Shown: positions 7,490 through 15,830, numbered from the stretch's first letter. The stretch is DNA of 45,223 nt from Candidatus Woesearchaeota archaeon CG1_02_57_44 (GCA_001871415.1 MNWW01000042.1:1-45223), one strand, 5' to 3'. Program-made: numbers and translations. Notes: generated by a model from the sequence alone, not told the origin.

Positions 7490-8859
7490 GCAAGCCAGTC
7501 ATCGCGGTGCCCTATTTTCCCGGCTCAAACGGGGACACCGATGTGATCCGGGAGGTCGGGCGCGCCGGCATGGCCGCGCTTCCGCTCTACTTCCACATCG
7601 GCGATGAGCAGCGCCTGCGGGACAACGGTCAGGCGCTGCGCGAGGCAGACGGCGCCGCGCTTCCCGGAGGCTTTCCCTATGAGGACCGGCTCGGCTTCGG
7701 CCGGATCCCTGCGAGCATCCCTGACTTCGCTGATAACCTGCGCGCTCTCGTCGCTGCTGGCAAGCCGGTCATCGCATTCTGCGCAGGCAACCAGCTCGCG
7801 CAGGAGATGGGTCTCGCCTTTGAGCCTGGCGAGCCCTATCGCGCTTCCATGCTCGGCAATATCTGCGACACGGGCGGGCGCATGGTGCGCAGCAACTTTC
7901 TCGACGCTGAGGTCCACGTCCGCCTGGAGGCTGATCCGGAGCGATGCGCATTCACGCGATTATTCACGCCAGGAGAGGTCCTCCCCAATATCATCGACCA
8001 TGGCGGCGGCAGGTTCTGGACAGACCCTGCGACGCTGGAGCATCTGGTGACGCAGGGCATGGTCGTCACGCGCTACTGCGACCGCGCAGGCAATGTCGTC
8101 GACGACTATCCAATCAATCCCAACGGATCGATGCTCAACATCGAATCCCTCACCAACAGGCGCGGCAACCTCAAGTTGGGCATGTGCCATGATGAGCGGC
8201 ATCTCAACGCGCTTGAAGCCGGACGGGCGCAGCTGGTCTTCGCCTCCATGCGCGAGTACATTGAGGACGGCTGCCCTGATCTCTCAGGGTCCGCAATGTC
8301 TCTGGTAATCCCCCTTCAGACAAAGGACTTTGGCTATCTCACCCATGGGATGGACCCTTTTCGCACGCTCGCCATCTACGTACAGCTGCTCACGCAGGAC
8401 AATGAGCTCAACACGGCACGGCTGTTCCTCGGCGGCTCCTGTCCGCTGGAGCATCGTCGGGTCCTGCTCCTGGAGATGAATCCCGGATACGAGGGAACAG
8501 GCCACGCGCAGGAGGCGATGCGGCAGCTCGCGGGCATGGACTTCCTCGATGGCATCATGCTCAAGAAAGACCTGCCCACGATGGTATCGCCTTCAGGAGA
8601 GATCTTCACCTACAAAGTCCTTCGTACCGAAGGCAAGACCGTTGTCAGGGATTTCGTGCCGCAAGATGGCATTGTTACTGGCTATCCGGTCATGCATCGG
8701 CAAGTGGCCCAGCTCAATCCTGCAGGCTATGGTGTTCGCCAGATGATGCGGCTCAATGATTACCTATCGAAGGCTGTCGCGCATGTGCAGGCAGGGGCTG
8801 CCTGGTTCTTCCCGGACGATGCTGTGAAGGGTCATGCGGTTAGGACGCTCATCGGATAA
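7486..8859 (+). CDS. purQ: FGAM synthase glutaminase subunit PurQ with a long C-terminal extension
   Basis: Class I glutamine amidotransferase domain that supplies ammonia to PurL. The start is the ATG overlapping the purL stop (ATGA), giving MSKPVIAVPYFPGSNGDTD. The nucleophile is Cys99 in AFCAGNQ, and the His-Glu pair is in GMCHDERH (His235, Glu237) after NPNGSMLNIESLTNRRGN. Standard PurQ ends soon after this point at roughly 230-260 residues; this one has 457. The extra 200 residues resemble no domain I recognise. A segment with NPGYEGTGHAQEAMRQLAG followed by a hydrophobic strand has the strand-helix-strand look of PurS, the small bridging subunit missing from this operon. That assignment is speculative. 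Confidence 0.9.
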   Translation: MSKPVIAVPYFPGSNGDTDVIREVGRAGMAALPLYFHIGDEQRLRDNGQALREADGAALPGGFPYEDRLGFGRIPASIPDFADNLRALVAAGKPVIAFCAGNQLAQEMGLAFEPGEPYRASMLGNICDTGGRMVRSNFLDAEVHVRLEADPERCAFTRLFTPGEVLPNIIDHGGGRFWTDPATLEHLVTQGMVVTRYCDRAGNVVDDYPINPNGSMLNIESLTNRRGNLKLGMCHDERHLNALEAGRAQLVFASMREYIEDGCPDLSGSAMSLVIPLQTKDFGYLTHGMDPFRTLAIYVQLLTQDNELNTARLFLGGSCPLEHRRVLLLEMNPGYEGTGHAQEAMRQLAGMDFLDGIMLKKDLPTMVSPSGEIFTYKVLRTEGKTVVRDFVPQDGIVTGYPVMHRQVAQLNPAGYGVRQMMRLNDYLSKAVAHVQAGAAWFFPDDAVKGHAVRTLIG

Positions 8860-8881
8860 GCGGCATACTGGGCCTGGTCGC

Positions 8882-9364
8882 TCAGAACTCCTTACTCCTC
8901 GCCAACGTGTCCATGTCGTCAGCGGTCACTTCCCCGACCTCGTCGAACATGGATTGGAGCCCCATATTCAGGGACTCTGGATCAGCTATCCTGCTGTGCA
9001 TGTGGGGGTTGATGATCCACTTCTCCGCAGGGCTGGAAGGATTGACAAAGATGAGCTGCAGGTCTTTTCGCTTCGCGAACGCGGGCCAGTTCGTCTGCAG
9101 GTGCTTGAGATTATCCTTCGTGTTCGGCACCACCAGGATGACGCGATCAGGGGTGCTCGTGGGCGCCTTGCTGGATCCTTCCTTTGTGGGGCCGGCTGCT
9201 GTCAGATCAAGCCTCTCCTGCGCAATATAGTGCCATGTACCATCGCTTCTGGTCACTATCAAGGTATCTTCGTCCTGGCCGATGTTCTGCACCTTGCGGT
9301 CAAGCAGGTTCCTATGCCGGACAAACCGCTCTGCCCAGGACGTCAAAAGCGCTGTAATAGACAT
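8882..9364 (-). CDS. Conserved-looking hypothetical protein, 160 residues
   Basis: Soluble protein of unknown family. It has an N-terminal helical segment (SITALLTSWAERFVRHRNLL), an early beta region (DTLIVTRSDGTWHYIAQERL), a low-complexity linker near 58-70, and an alpha/beta half beginning DRVILVVPNTKDNLKHLQ and ending in an acidic tail. The alternation DRVILVV-helix-LQLIFVNP is a Rossmann-like or nuclease-like pattern, but no catalytic motif is obvious. A TATA box (GGATTTATACC, about 9388-9397) precedes the ATG at 9364. It converges on purQ with 22 bp between the stops. Confidence 0.7.
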   Translation of the reverse strand: MSITALLTSWAERFVRHRNLLDRKVQNIGQDEDTLIVTRSDGTWHYIAQERLDLTAAGPTKEGSSKAPTSTPDRVILVVPNTKDNLKHLQTNWPAFAKRKDLQLIFVNPSSPAEKWIINPHMHSRIADPESLNMGLQSMFDEVGEVTADDMDTLARSKEF

Positions 9365-9407
9365 GAAAAGAAAAAAGAAAGAAAGAGGTATAAATCCTTT
9401 GCTACGG

Positions 9408-9761
9408 TCACTCGTCAGCAGCCAGCGCCATCACGGCCTTGAGGGCCACGATGATGACCGCCGGGACCACGAAGGTCATGAGGCCGCCGAAGATGCCGAC
9501 AATGTATGTGCCGACCACGGGGACGGCCGCCAGGTTCGCGGCGCCCATGGAGGTCACGATGACCAGGGACACGCCCGCGAGCAGGAACATCTGCGTCTCT
9601 TTGCCGGTCACGTTCAGGAGCCCTACAATCAAGCCCAAGATGACGAGGGTCGAAACGACCGCGGTGCTCATGCTGCCCAGCAGCCCTGCGACGATGGCGA
9701 TGAGAGCGCCAATCACAAAGGCCCATCTTCCTATCTTACTACTGTTGTCACTTTTTGCCAT
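9408..9761 (-). CDS. Small four-helix membrane protein
   Basis: A 117-residue protein that is almost entirely hydrophobic after a polar N-terminus (MAKSDNSSKIGRW). About four TM segments lie at roughly 13-28, 31-50, 58-78 and 84-112. I recognise no family. A GGGGG tract 7-11 nt upstream of the ATG may act as ribosome binding site, and a TATA-like TTTTTAAATTC lies about 55-65 bp upstream, so unlike most neighbours this mRNA would have a leader. Confidence 0.7.
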   Translation of the reverse strand: MAKSDNSSKIGRWAFVIGALIAIVAGLLGSMSTAVVSTLVILGLIVGLLNVTGKETQMFLLAGVSLVIVTSMGAANLAAVPVVGTYIVGIFGGLMTFVVPAVIIVALKAVMALAADE

Positions 9762-9845
9762 GGTATTACCCCCCTATGGTTTTTACAGTATCTTGAGCAG
9801 TATGACGAAAAAAGAATTTAAAAACTTATAGGAAGTGTTTATAAA

Positions 9846-10151
9846 CTAATCTTCGGAGGGGTGTTCAGTCATATCGACCTGCTCCTGGCCGTCGTCCTCT
9901 CGGGTGCTGGGCACAGCGGCTTTATTTATTATCATGATATCGCCGATGGACTGCACGAGCTGATGCGGGACGATGACACCCTTGGCATTCTGGATGACGC
10001 GGGTCAGATAGCTCCCCCTGGTCGCCTTGATGCGCCAGCCGGTCACTTTGGTGGCAGTGACCATCGCCTCGTCCACGTCGCCGAAATAAGCGCCCTGGTC
10101 TGTAAACACCTTCATGTCGTAGGTCTCAGAAATGTTTTTCATTTGCAGCAT
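9846..10151 (-). CDS. PRC-barrel domain protein
   Basis: A 101-residue protein with one PRC-barrel: KVFTDQGAYFGDVDEAMVTA, then a beta-rich middle (GWRIKATRGSYLTRVI), GVIVPHQLVQSIGDIMIIN, and an acidic tail of about 20 residues. The PRC-barrel is a small protein- or ligand-binding fold found in RimM, photosynthetic reaction centres and archaeal cell-division proteins (CdpB). This single-domain protein may be an adaptor; its partner is unknown. A perfect GGAGGT seven nt before the ATG fixes the start, and a TATA-like stretch lies near 10186-10200. Confidence 0.85.
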   Translation of the reverse strand: MLQMKNISETYDMKVFTDQGAYFGDVDEAMVTATKVTGWRIKATRGSYLTRVIQNAKGVIVPHQLVQSIGDIMIINKAAVPSTREDDGQEQVDMTEHPSED

Positions 10152-10262
10152 TGGTATCTACCTCCGAATACTCACAAGGGTCTGGGCTTTATATTTTTTT
10201 TGGCAGTGCAGGAGCGGTGCGCTGCCAGGTGCTTATATTGGGTTATAAGTCTTATATAGCTT

Positions 10263-10472
10263 TCAAGCGCCTGATGCGGGCTTTTTCATGGCCTTGTTCG
10301 GTCCTGTGGATTGCTGGGGCAGCCGCTGTACGAAGATTCCGGCTGCGGAGAAGAGCACCGCGTCCAGGGCCAAGAACGCCACCAGCTCCCCCAGATGATT
10401 GAGCAGGGCTGCTATGGTCATAAGACAGAAGCACACGCTGGCGGTGAACAGCAGATTCGCGAACATCCTCAT
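10263..10472 (-). CDS. Small two-TM membrane protein in the presenilin operon
   Basis: A 69-residue protein starting MRMFANLLFTASVCFCL, with two hydrophobic helices (about 3-22 and 28-47) and a short basic C-terminus. Its ATG overlaps the stop of the presenilin-like protease (ATGA), so the two should be translationally coupled. A longer frame opens at 10526 but would overlap the protease and lacks a ribosome binding site. The function is unknown; it may be an accessory subunit or a substrate of the protease. Confidence 0.65.
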   Translation of the reverse strand: MRMFANLLFTASVCFCLMTIAALLNHLGELVAFLALDAVLFSAAGIFVQRLPQQSTGPNKAMKKPASGA

Positions 10473-11368
10473 GCCAGGGTCCCCACAGCGGTAAGGGCTG
10501 TTCCTATGGCGAGGCCGAGCAGGCAACCCAGGGTTATCGCGGGCATGGCAGGATAGAACTTGCCGCTCTGGCCTTTGGTCAGCAGGATAAGCAGGCCTGC
10601 GGCTGCCATCACGCTGCAGAGCAGGGCAGTCAGAAGGTTGAATTGGAACATGACCGTCCCGGAGAAAATGAGCGAGAAGCCGATATCGCCACCGCCAAGG
10701 ATGGCGGTCCCCTCGCCTTTCGGCGCTTTGGTGCCTAATGGCTTCATCGCGGGCTGTAGCTTCTGGCCCTTGTAGGGCAGGGCCAGCCCCGCGAAGGTCG
10801 AGGCGTTGCTCTGCATCTTGGCCAGCTTGACCATGTGACCTGAATGGTTGACTGCCCAGAAGTCATAGATAGATATGAGGATGAGCAGGGCAGCGGCGTA
10901 CTGGACTGACAGCAAGGGAACGAATATCGCTGCCAGTCCGCCATACATGAATACCTCGGTCAGGTTATGGACGATGGTCGATGGTTTATAGACCTTGAGG
11001 AAGGCAAGCAGGGCTGCAAGGGCAGTGAGGATACTGCCTGGTAGGGGAAAGAGGCCGATGAATGAGACGCTCAAGGCGAGCCAGATGGCTAGTGCAAACC
11101 AGAGCTTCCAGGCGATGGGCTTGCGAAAGCGCATGAGCCAGAGCGCAAGCAACGTGCCGATGATGACTCCCACGATAATGAAGATGACTGATTCTCCCGG
11201 CGTCGCGTCCGGGCGCTCCAGGCCCATTGGCAGATCCGAGAATACAGGCTTGCCGGCGGCAGCTGACGCAGCAGGCTGCCAGTAGGAGCGCAGCACAACG
11301 AGACCCACGAGATGCGCTGCGAGGAACAGTGCGATGAGGAAGAGCGTGACGCGAAGGGAATGCTTCAT
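10469..11368 (-). CDS. Presenilin-like intramembrane aspartyl protease (family A22)
   Basis: An integral membrane protein of 299 residues with about nine hydrophobic segments. It has the two catalytic motifs of the presenilin/signal peptide peptidase group: YDFWAVN (Tyr168, Asp169) and GGGDIGF (Asp228, the GxGD motif). Near the C-terminus YPAMPAI (272-278) stands where the PAL motif is expected. HSGHMVKLA after the first motif matches the archaeal presenilin-like A22 family. Its role is to cut TM helices within the bilayer; the substrates are unknown. The N-terminus (LRVTLFLIALFLAAHLVGL) is the first TM helix. It heads a two-gene operon with the small membrane protein. Confidence 0.93.
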   Translation of the reverse strand: MKHSLRVTLFLIALFLAAHLVGLVVLRSYWQPAASAAAGKPVFSDLPMGLERPDATPGESVIFIIVGVIIGTLLALWLMRFRKPIAWKLWFALAIWLALSVSFIGLFPLPGSILTALAALLAFLKVYKPSTIVHNLTEVFMYGGLAAIFVPLLSVQYAAALLILISIYDFWAVNHSGHMVKLAKMQSNASTFAGLALPYKGQKLQPAMKPLGTKAPKGEGTAILGGGDIGFSLIFSGTVMFQFNLLTALLCSVMAAAGLLILLTKGQSGKFYPAMPAITLGCLLGLAIGTALTAVGTLA

Positions 11369-11494
11369 GCGTCAGGTACCAGCAGGCATCCTATTTATAG
11401 CTATGTGTGCGCAGCCGTGAGGCCTTGCGGCTGACCTGTCCTCATCCTGTCCGCATCCGCATCTTTTTTAAGGTCCTTGCAGGTCCTCAACAGC

Positions 11495-11974
11495 ATGAAG
11501 CTCGCGCACCTGGTCAGGGTCACGGTCTTTGTCAAGCCCGAGGAGGATGATGTGGCTGTATGGCAGGCGCTGCTCGGATTGTTCCCTTTCGACCTTGCTG
11601 CGCAGAAGATCGCTGTCTCGCAGAAGACTGTCATCGGATTCGAGGAGAAGAAGATACGCATACTCACGGTCGAGCTGTCAAGGCAGAAGAACATCAATGA
11701 CTTTCTTGCCGCGCTGATGGAGCGGCTGGGGGAAGATGGCAGACGGCTGTTACTGTCACAGGCAGAGTCACGGCTGGATGAGGGCAATCACTTCTTCCTG
11801 CGGCTGCTCAAGCCAGCATTGCTGCGCGGCGAATATCAGCTTACTGACGCGGGCGACTGCTATCACATCAAGATAAGCGTCGCGGCCTATCCCGGGACCC
11901 GGGAGCAGGCGCTGGAGAGCGTGAAGGGGATTGTGGGGTTGGGGTCAGGAGTTGCTGCGGCTTCGTCTGTATGA
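11495..11974 (+). CDS. Predicted RNA-binding protein of the COG1325 (DUF54) type
   Basis: A 159-residue protein from the ATG at 11495 (MKLAHLVRVTVFVKPEEDD). The fold pattern is that of archaeal COG1325 proteins, predicted RNA-binding or exosome-associated proteins: an N-terminal H-x-V-R-V-T-V-F strand, two-strand hairpins, RRLLLSQAESRLDEGNHFF in the middle and a Lys/Arg-rich segment (FLRLLKPALLRGEY). A TATA box (TTTTTTAAGG, 11464-11473) 25 nt upstream supports this ATG over the TTG at 11477. Exosome association is family-level prediction only. Confidence 0.75.
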   Translation: MKLAHLVRVTVFVKPEEDDVAVWQALLGLFPFDLAAQKIAVSQKTVIGFEEKKIRILTVELSRQKNINDFLAALMERLGEDGRRLLLSQAESRLDEGNHFFLRLLKPALLRGEYQLTDAGDCYHIKISVAAYPGTREQALESVKGIVGLGSGVAAASSV

Positions 11975-12068
11975 TAAGACCGGACAGAGTAAGTCTGGCT
12001 GTCGGGGTCTCATAACAGGCCTGCGGCCCTGCATAAAGCTTTTATAGGTGTGAGGGTGTAAGTGTGCT

Positions 12069-12881
12069 ATGGCGGTTCCTATGTATGTTTACCTTGATGT
12101 CCCACCCATCAAGGGCCACCTCAGCAACGCGCTCAGCTATGCCATGGACGCGGAAGCTGCCGCAAGAAAGTATCCACATCATCCTGACCCCCGAGCCAGG
12201 ATACGCCATCTGCTCCTCAAGCTGCATCGGATGACAGAGTCGCAACGGCTCTTGTCCACGCTCCTGAGCGGTGTCGCGACCACCGAGCGCCATGTCCGAG
12301 GCGAGAGCGAGAAGCTGCATGCCCATATAGTCTCCCTTGCTGAGGAAGAGGAGGAACTAGAAGGGCAGCTGACTGATCATCACCAGAGCAGGGCAGCAAT
12401 GCTGGAGCTCACGGATCAGGCGCTTGCATTGGAGAAGACCTGCGGGGCTGATGAAGAAAGTCTCAAGCGGCTAGAGGAGCATTACGCACAGCTGTATCTA
12501 CGCTTCGCAGATGAGCTGGAGAGCGCTTATCGGCACGTCTCGACCATACGCCATGAACTGCCTGAGCTTGGAGCGCAGCCCGGGCAGGATCCTTCATCGC
12601 TGGCGAGCATTGATCGCGATCTGCTCTACTGCCAGAAGAATCTTGCGTCAGTCATCTCTGTCATGCATACACGGTTCTCAGGCGCCAGGCTTCGCGATAA
12701 CTTCCAGCATGCTGATGACGCTTTGCGCACAGACCTTGAGGCGATGGCAAGGGAGCTTTCTGAGTTGCGTCGTTCACTCGGCGAACCCGCTGATATCATG
12801 GGGTCCGGTGGCACTGGGCCAAAATACTTTGTCCGCCGCCTGAGAGAAGAGCGCCAGAAGCTGCGAGCAGACGCGCCCTGA
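12069..12881 (+). CDS. Coiled-coil protein, first of a tandem paralog pair (unknown family)
   Basis: A 270-residue, almost entirely helical protein with no signal peptide or TM segment. After a short N-terminal section it has RARIRHLLLKLHRM (about 43-56), an acidic heptad-rich stretch (LHAHIVSLAEEEEELEGQL, about 83-101) followed by TDHHQSRAAML, more helices and a basic C-terminus (VRRLREERQKLRADAP). The same landmarks in the same order occur in the next gene. I recognise no family. It has its own TATA box (GCTTTTATAGG, about 12037-12047) close to the ATG, so expression is independent of its twin. A structural or scaffold role is the most that can be inferred. Confidence 0.8.
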   Translation: MAVPMYVYLDVPPIKGHLSNALSYAMDAEAAARKYPHHPDPRARIRHLLLKLHRMTESQRLLSTLLSGVATTERHVRGESEKLHAHIVSLAEEEEELEGQLTDHHQSRAAMLELTDQALALEKTCGADEESLKRLEEHYAQLYLRFADELESAYRHVSTIRHELPELGAQPGQDPSSLASIDRDLLYCQKNLASVISVMHTRFSGARLRDNFQHADDALRTDLEAMARELSELRRSLGEPADIMGSGGTGPKYFVRRLREERQKLRADAP

Positions 12882-12976
12882 ATATCTGTTCGTGTTCTTG
12901 GACGCTTGATTGTCTGCTCTGTTGTATGCTGTTATCATCCAAAATTTATTTATAGCCCTCTCCTGACCATACACGG

Positions 12977-13798
12977 ATGGCATCTTCTGTCTCACATCTC
13001 TCCTATGGTACACTGTTCTCGCACATCGAGACTGCTTTGCAGCATGTGCTCTATGCTGAGCGGCTCGGCAGGGAGTGCACTGGCAGCGACGAGCCCCGCG
13101 TCAGGATACGGCATCTGCTGATGCGGCTGCAACGCTTACATGAGACCTTGGAGCTTGCTGACCGGGACGCGAAGGCATCGGGCAAGACCGAGGCGCATAT
13201 CTTGGCGGAGAACCAGAAACTGCATCAGTACGTCACTGCGATAGTCGCTGAGGAAGACGAACTGGGCGGGCAGCTGGCAGACCATCACAAGAAACGCGAG
13301 GAGCTTCTCGCGTCATTGCAGGCCCTGCAGGATACTGAGCGTTCCTGCGAGCGGGAAGAGAGAGATATCAGCTACCTGCAGATACAGCACGCGAAGCTCT
13401 ACAAGCTGCTGCAGATTGAGCTTGGGGGAGCATATACACACCTCGCGCACATCCGCACGCTGTTCGCGCAGCTCGCGGCACAGGGCGGCAATGACGCACC
13501 GCTGTTGGTCCGCATCGAGACTAATCTTCGTATCATCCATGAGGAGATCGTCAGCGCTCTTGACCTGATGCAGCGGGCGCTCAGCTCTGAGGCGATAGAA
13601 GCGTCATTTGATCAGATCGACGATTCAGTGGCGGCCTATCTGAAGAACCTCGGCGATATCTGCGCGGGCATGCGCATATCGCTGCGGGAAGAGCATATGC
13701 TGTCTGATGGATTCTATCAGGATGAGATAGAGGCGGAACGTGAACGACTGGAGCAGGCGGCCGCACGCGGGCGAATATTGGCACGAAAGGCAGCGTGA
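12977..13798 (+). CDS. Coiled-coil protein, second of a tandem paralog pair (unknown family)
   Basis: A 273-residue helical protein paralogous to the preceding gene. RVRIRHLLMRLQRL (about 41-54) matches RARIRHLLLKLHRM, and KLHQYVTAIVAEEDELGGQL followed by ADHHKKREELL matches the twin's KLHAHIV...ELEGQLTDHHQSRAAML. YLQIQHAKLYKLLQIELGGAY matches the twin's LEEHYAQLYLRFADELESAY. The similarity runs full length, so this is a duplication rather than shared coiled-coil bias. A TATA box (AATTTATTTATAG, about 12940-12953) lies 25-30 nt before the ATG. No known domain is recognised. Confidence 0.8.
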   Translation: MASSVSHLSYGTLFSHIETALQHVLYAERLGRECTGSDEPRVRIRHLLMRLQRLHETLELADRDAKASGKTEAHILAENQKLHQYVTAIVAEEDELGGQLADHHKKREELLASLQALQDTERSCEREERDISYLQIQHAKLYKLLQIELGGAYTHLAHIRTLFAQLAAQGGNDAPLLVRIETNLRIIHEEIVSALDLMQRALSSEAIEASFDQIDDSVAAYLKNLGDICAGMRISLREEHMLSDGFYQDEIEAERERLEQAAARGRILARKAA

Positions 13799-13927
13799 GC
13801 ACTGGTCTCTGCCGTAGGCGTAGCAGCTGGCGGGAGGTTGTCCTTGCTTCTGCTATCCCGCCCAGCAGGGGGCTCGTTACTCTTGCGCGCAGCAACCCTT
13901 TTATATCCGCAGTGATTCGGGAGTGCT

Positions 13928-15052
13928 ATGGCATTCACGGTCACGCCATGGGAGGTCTCTGGCGCCATCGACTATGACAAGCTCGTGGAGCAGTTCGGCG
14001 TCTCCCGGATAGGTCCTGGCCTGCTCAAGCGCATAGAGGCGCATGCAGCGAAAAAAGGCCTTCCTCTGCATCACATGCTGCGACGCAACATCTTCTTCGC
14101 GCACCGCGACCTGAAGTGGATACTGGACGAATACGAGAAAGGAAACAGATTCTTCCTCTACACTGGCCGAGGGCCTTCAGGTAGCACGCACATAGGGCAC
14201 CTCATCCCCTGGCTGTTCACCAAATGGCTGCAGGATGTCTTTGACGTCGAGCTGTATTTTCAATTGACCGACGACGAGAAGTTCCTGTTCAACCCGAAGC
14301 TTGAGCTTGAGGACACGCAACGCCTCGCCATGGAGAATGCGCTGGACGTCATCGCTGTCGGCTTCAAGCAGGGCAAGACGCATATCTTCTCCAATACGGG
14401 TTATGCCAAGACGCTGTATCCGCAGGCCTGCCGCGTGGCAAAGAAATTGACCTTCTCAACAGCGAAAGCTGTGTTCGGCTTTGGCAATGACAGCAATGTC
14501 GGCCAGATCTTCTTCACCAGCATGCAGGCCGTGCCCGCGTTCCTGCCGTCCGTGCAGGCAGGCAGGAACATCCCCTGCCTGATCCCCCACGCCATCGACC
14601 AGGACCCGCACTTTCGGGTCACGCGTGACATCATGCCGCGCATGGGATACTACAAGCCCGCGTCCGTGCAGTGCCGCTTTTTGCCGGGCCTGACTGAAGA
14701 TGGCAAGATGTCTGCCAGCAAGGCAGATACCGCTATCTACACGACAGATGACGCGAGGACCGTCAGGAAGAAAGTGCTCAAGCACGCGTTCTCGGGCGGG
14801 CAGCCCACGGTGGAGGAGCATCGCGCCAAGGGCGGCGATCCGGATATCGATGTCAGCTACCAGTGGCTCACGTTCCTTGAGGAGAATGACGCGAAGCTCA
14901 CACAGGTGTATCATGATTACAAGTCAGGGAGACTGCTCTCGGGTGAGCTCAAGCTCATGCTCGTCGAGAAGCTGAATGGTCTGCTCACAGGGCATCAGAA
15001 ACGGCGCGAGCAGGCGAGAAAGCGGCTGGATGATTTCTGGGTGAAGGACTGA
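13928..15052 (+). CDS. trpS: Tryptophanyl-tRNA synthetase
   Basis: Class I synthetase of 374 residues with the archaeal/eukaryotic TrpRS architecture. It charges tRNA-Trp. The HIGH motif is in GRGPSGSTHIGHLIPW and the KMSKS motif reads KMSAS in GLTEDGKMSASKADTAIY. The N-terminal extension (MAFTVTPWEVSGAIDYDKL) is typical of archaeal TrpRS. A TATA box (CCCTTTTATATCC, about 13894-13906) precedes the ATG. It converges on the RNase P RNA gene with only a few nucleotides between them. Confidence 0.96.
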   Translation: MAFTVTPWEVSGAIDYDKLVEQFGVSRIGPGLLKRIEAHAAKKGLPLHHMLRRNIFFAHRDLKWILDEYEKGNRFFLYTGRGPSGSTHIGHLIPWLFTKWLQDVFDVELYFQLTDDEKFLFNPKLELEDTQRLAMENALDVIAVGFKQGKTHIFSNTGYAKTLYPQACRVAKKLTFSTAKAVFGFGNDSNVGQIFFTSMQAVPAFLPSVQAGRNIPCLIPHAIDQDPHFRVTRDIMPRMGYYKPASVQCRFLPGLTEDGKMSASKADTAIYTTDDARTVRKKVLKHAFSGGQPTVEEHRAKGGDPDIDVSYQWLTFLEENDAKLTQVYHDYKSGRLLSGELKLMLVEKLNGLLTGHQKRREQARKRLDDFWVKD

Positions 15053-15059
15053 TATGAAA

Positions 15060-15365
15060 AGTCGAGCCCCCCGGTAAGCCGCCTTCTGTTCTCCCCGCCA
15101 TGGGCGTCGGGACATCCTGGCATTCAACTGAGCGGCGCGAAGGCCTTGCACAGGGCCGGCGGCATGGCCGTTTCATCGCTCCCTTTGGAACGTCAGCGGG
15201 TTAGCTTGCAGACGTCGCCGAATGCGTCGCGCGCATCATCCTGCCCAAAGGACGTGTCGTTTCTTCTGCCTGCCGCACACCGTTGCCGATACCCGCTTGC
15301 GCGGGCGGCCGTTGTCTGTGGGCGGACTTTCCCCCGAGTGAACGGTCGCCAGGTCGGGGGGCTCA
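15060..15365 (-). ncRNA. rnpB: RNase P RNA (catalytic RNA for tRNA 5' maturation)
   Basis: On the minus strand the RNA starts GAGCCCCCCGACC and ends GGGGGGCTCGAC, the two strands of a strong P1 helix (about 15356-15364 with 15064-15072). Just after P1 comes GGGGGAAAGTCCGCCC, the conserved 5' core, and near the 3' end AGAAGGCGGCTTACC, the conserved AGAA...GGCUUA element of P4/P2. About 305 nt fits archaeal RNase P RNA. A TATA element (CCTTAAATACC, about 15386-15396) is correctly placed upstream, and a short T run follows the 3' end. Exact ends are estimated from the P1 pairing. Apparent ORFs across it are spurious. Confidence 0.93.
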
Positions 15366-15727
15366 AGGCGAAGAATTACTGCAGGGTATTTAAGGGTTGG
15401 GACGGAAACGAATCAGTCTTGCATGTATTGGTCGACAGAGGTTACGGTATGGAGCTTCTGTGCATGAGCATGTTCCTGCTCTACGAGGTGAGGGGTCTGC
15501 CGCCGGATTCTCCGCTGCATTTGGTCGAGCACCTCACGATGCTGCTCATCACATAAGCAGCAGGAAAGACAACGCATTATCGGCAAGAGCGCCTCGCGAT
15601 AAGGGGCGTGTTCAGCAGCTTCCTGGATTGACCTTGCCGCGCGCAAGGCAAACAGGTACAGTGGAATATCCTACTGGTCGCATTCGGGATGTTGCTACAT
15701 CATATCCTACAGAACACGCATCACCTT
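15366..15727. other. Intergenic stretch without a confident gene
   Basis: It begins with the rnpB TATA box, which could also serve the plus strand. A plus-strand ORF 15449-15556 (35 codons) and a minus-strand frame 15413-15646 exist, but neither has a ribosome binding site, a well-placed promoter or recognisable sequence. I see no tRNA or repeat. Confidence 0.5.
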
Positions 15728-15755
15728 AAAAAAGAAAAAAGGCCGGAAAACCGGC
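15728..15755 (-). terminator. Hairpin plus U-tract terminator after the mini-peptide ORFs
   Basis: On the minus strand a GCCGG-TTTT-CCGGC hairpin (15742-15755) starts three nt after the second ORF's stop and is followed by TTTTTTCTTTTTT. It resembles a bacterial intrinsic terminator; in archaea the U-tract alone can terminate. Confidence 0.7.
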
Positions 15756-15757
15756 AC

Positions 15758-15820
15758 TCAATCATCGTCTCCGTCTGAATCCGAATCGTTGTCGTCGGAA
15801 TCCCAGTCGTCGTCACTCAT
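15758..15820 (-). CDS. 20-residue acidic mini-protein (Asp/Ser-rich)
   Basis: ATG AGT GAC ... GAT GAT TGA encodes 20 residues, of which twelve are Asp and four Ser, with one Trp and no basic residue. It begins 10 nt after the stop of the basic peptide ORF, with TAGGTG as a possible weak ribosome binding site overlapping that stop. A terminator hairpin follows directly, which marks the ORF pair as a deliberate transcription unit. It resembles no family known to me. The opposite charge to its neighbour suggests the two may interact, or that this one mimics nucleic acid; both are inference. Confidence 0.6.
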   Translation of the reverse strand: MSDDDWDSDDNDSDSDGDDD

Positions 15821-15830
15821 AGCTGTACAC

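Noticed and set aside
11976-12012. Imperfect hairpin (AGACC...GGTCT) after the COG1325 gene
   Set aside because: Could be a terminator or chance pairing; no U-tract follows and the stem is interrupted.
15146-15556. 136-codon plus-strand ORF over the RNase P RNA gene
   Set aside because: The region is explained by the conserved rnpB core and P1 pairing on the other strand.
15449-15556. 35-codon plus-strand ORF downstream of the rnpB promoter
   Set aside because: No ribosome binding site, the TATA box is about 60 nt away, and the sequence is not recognisable.
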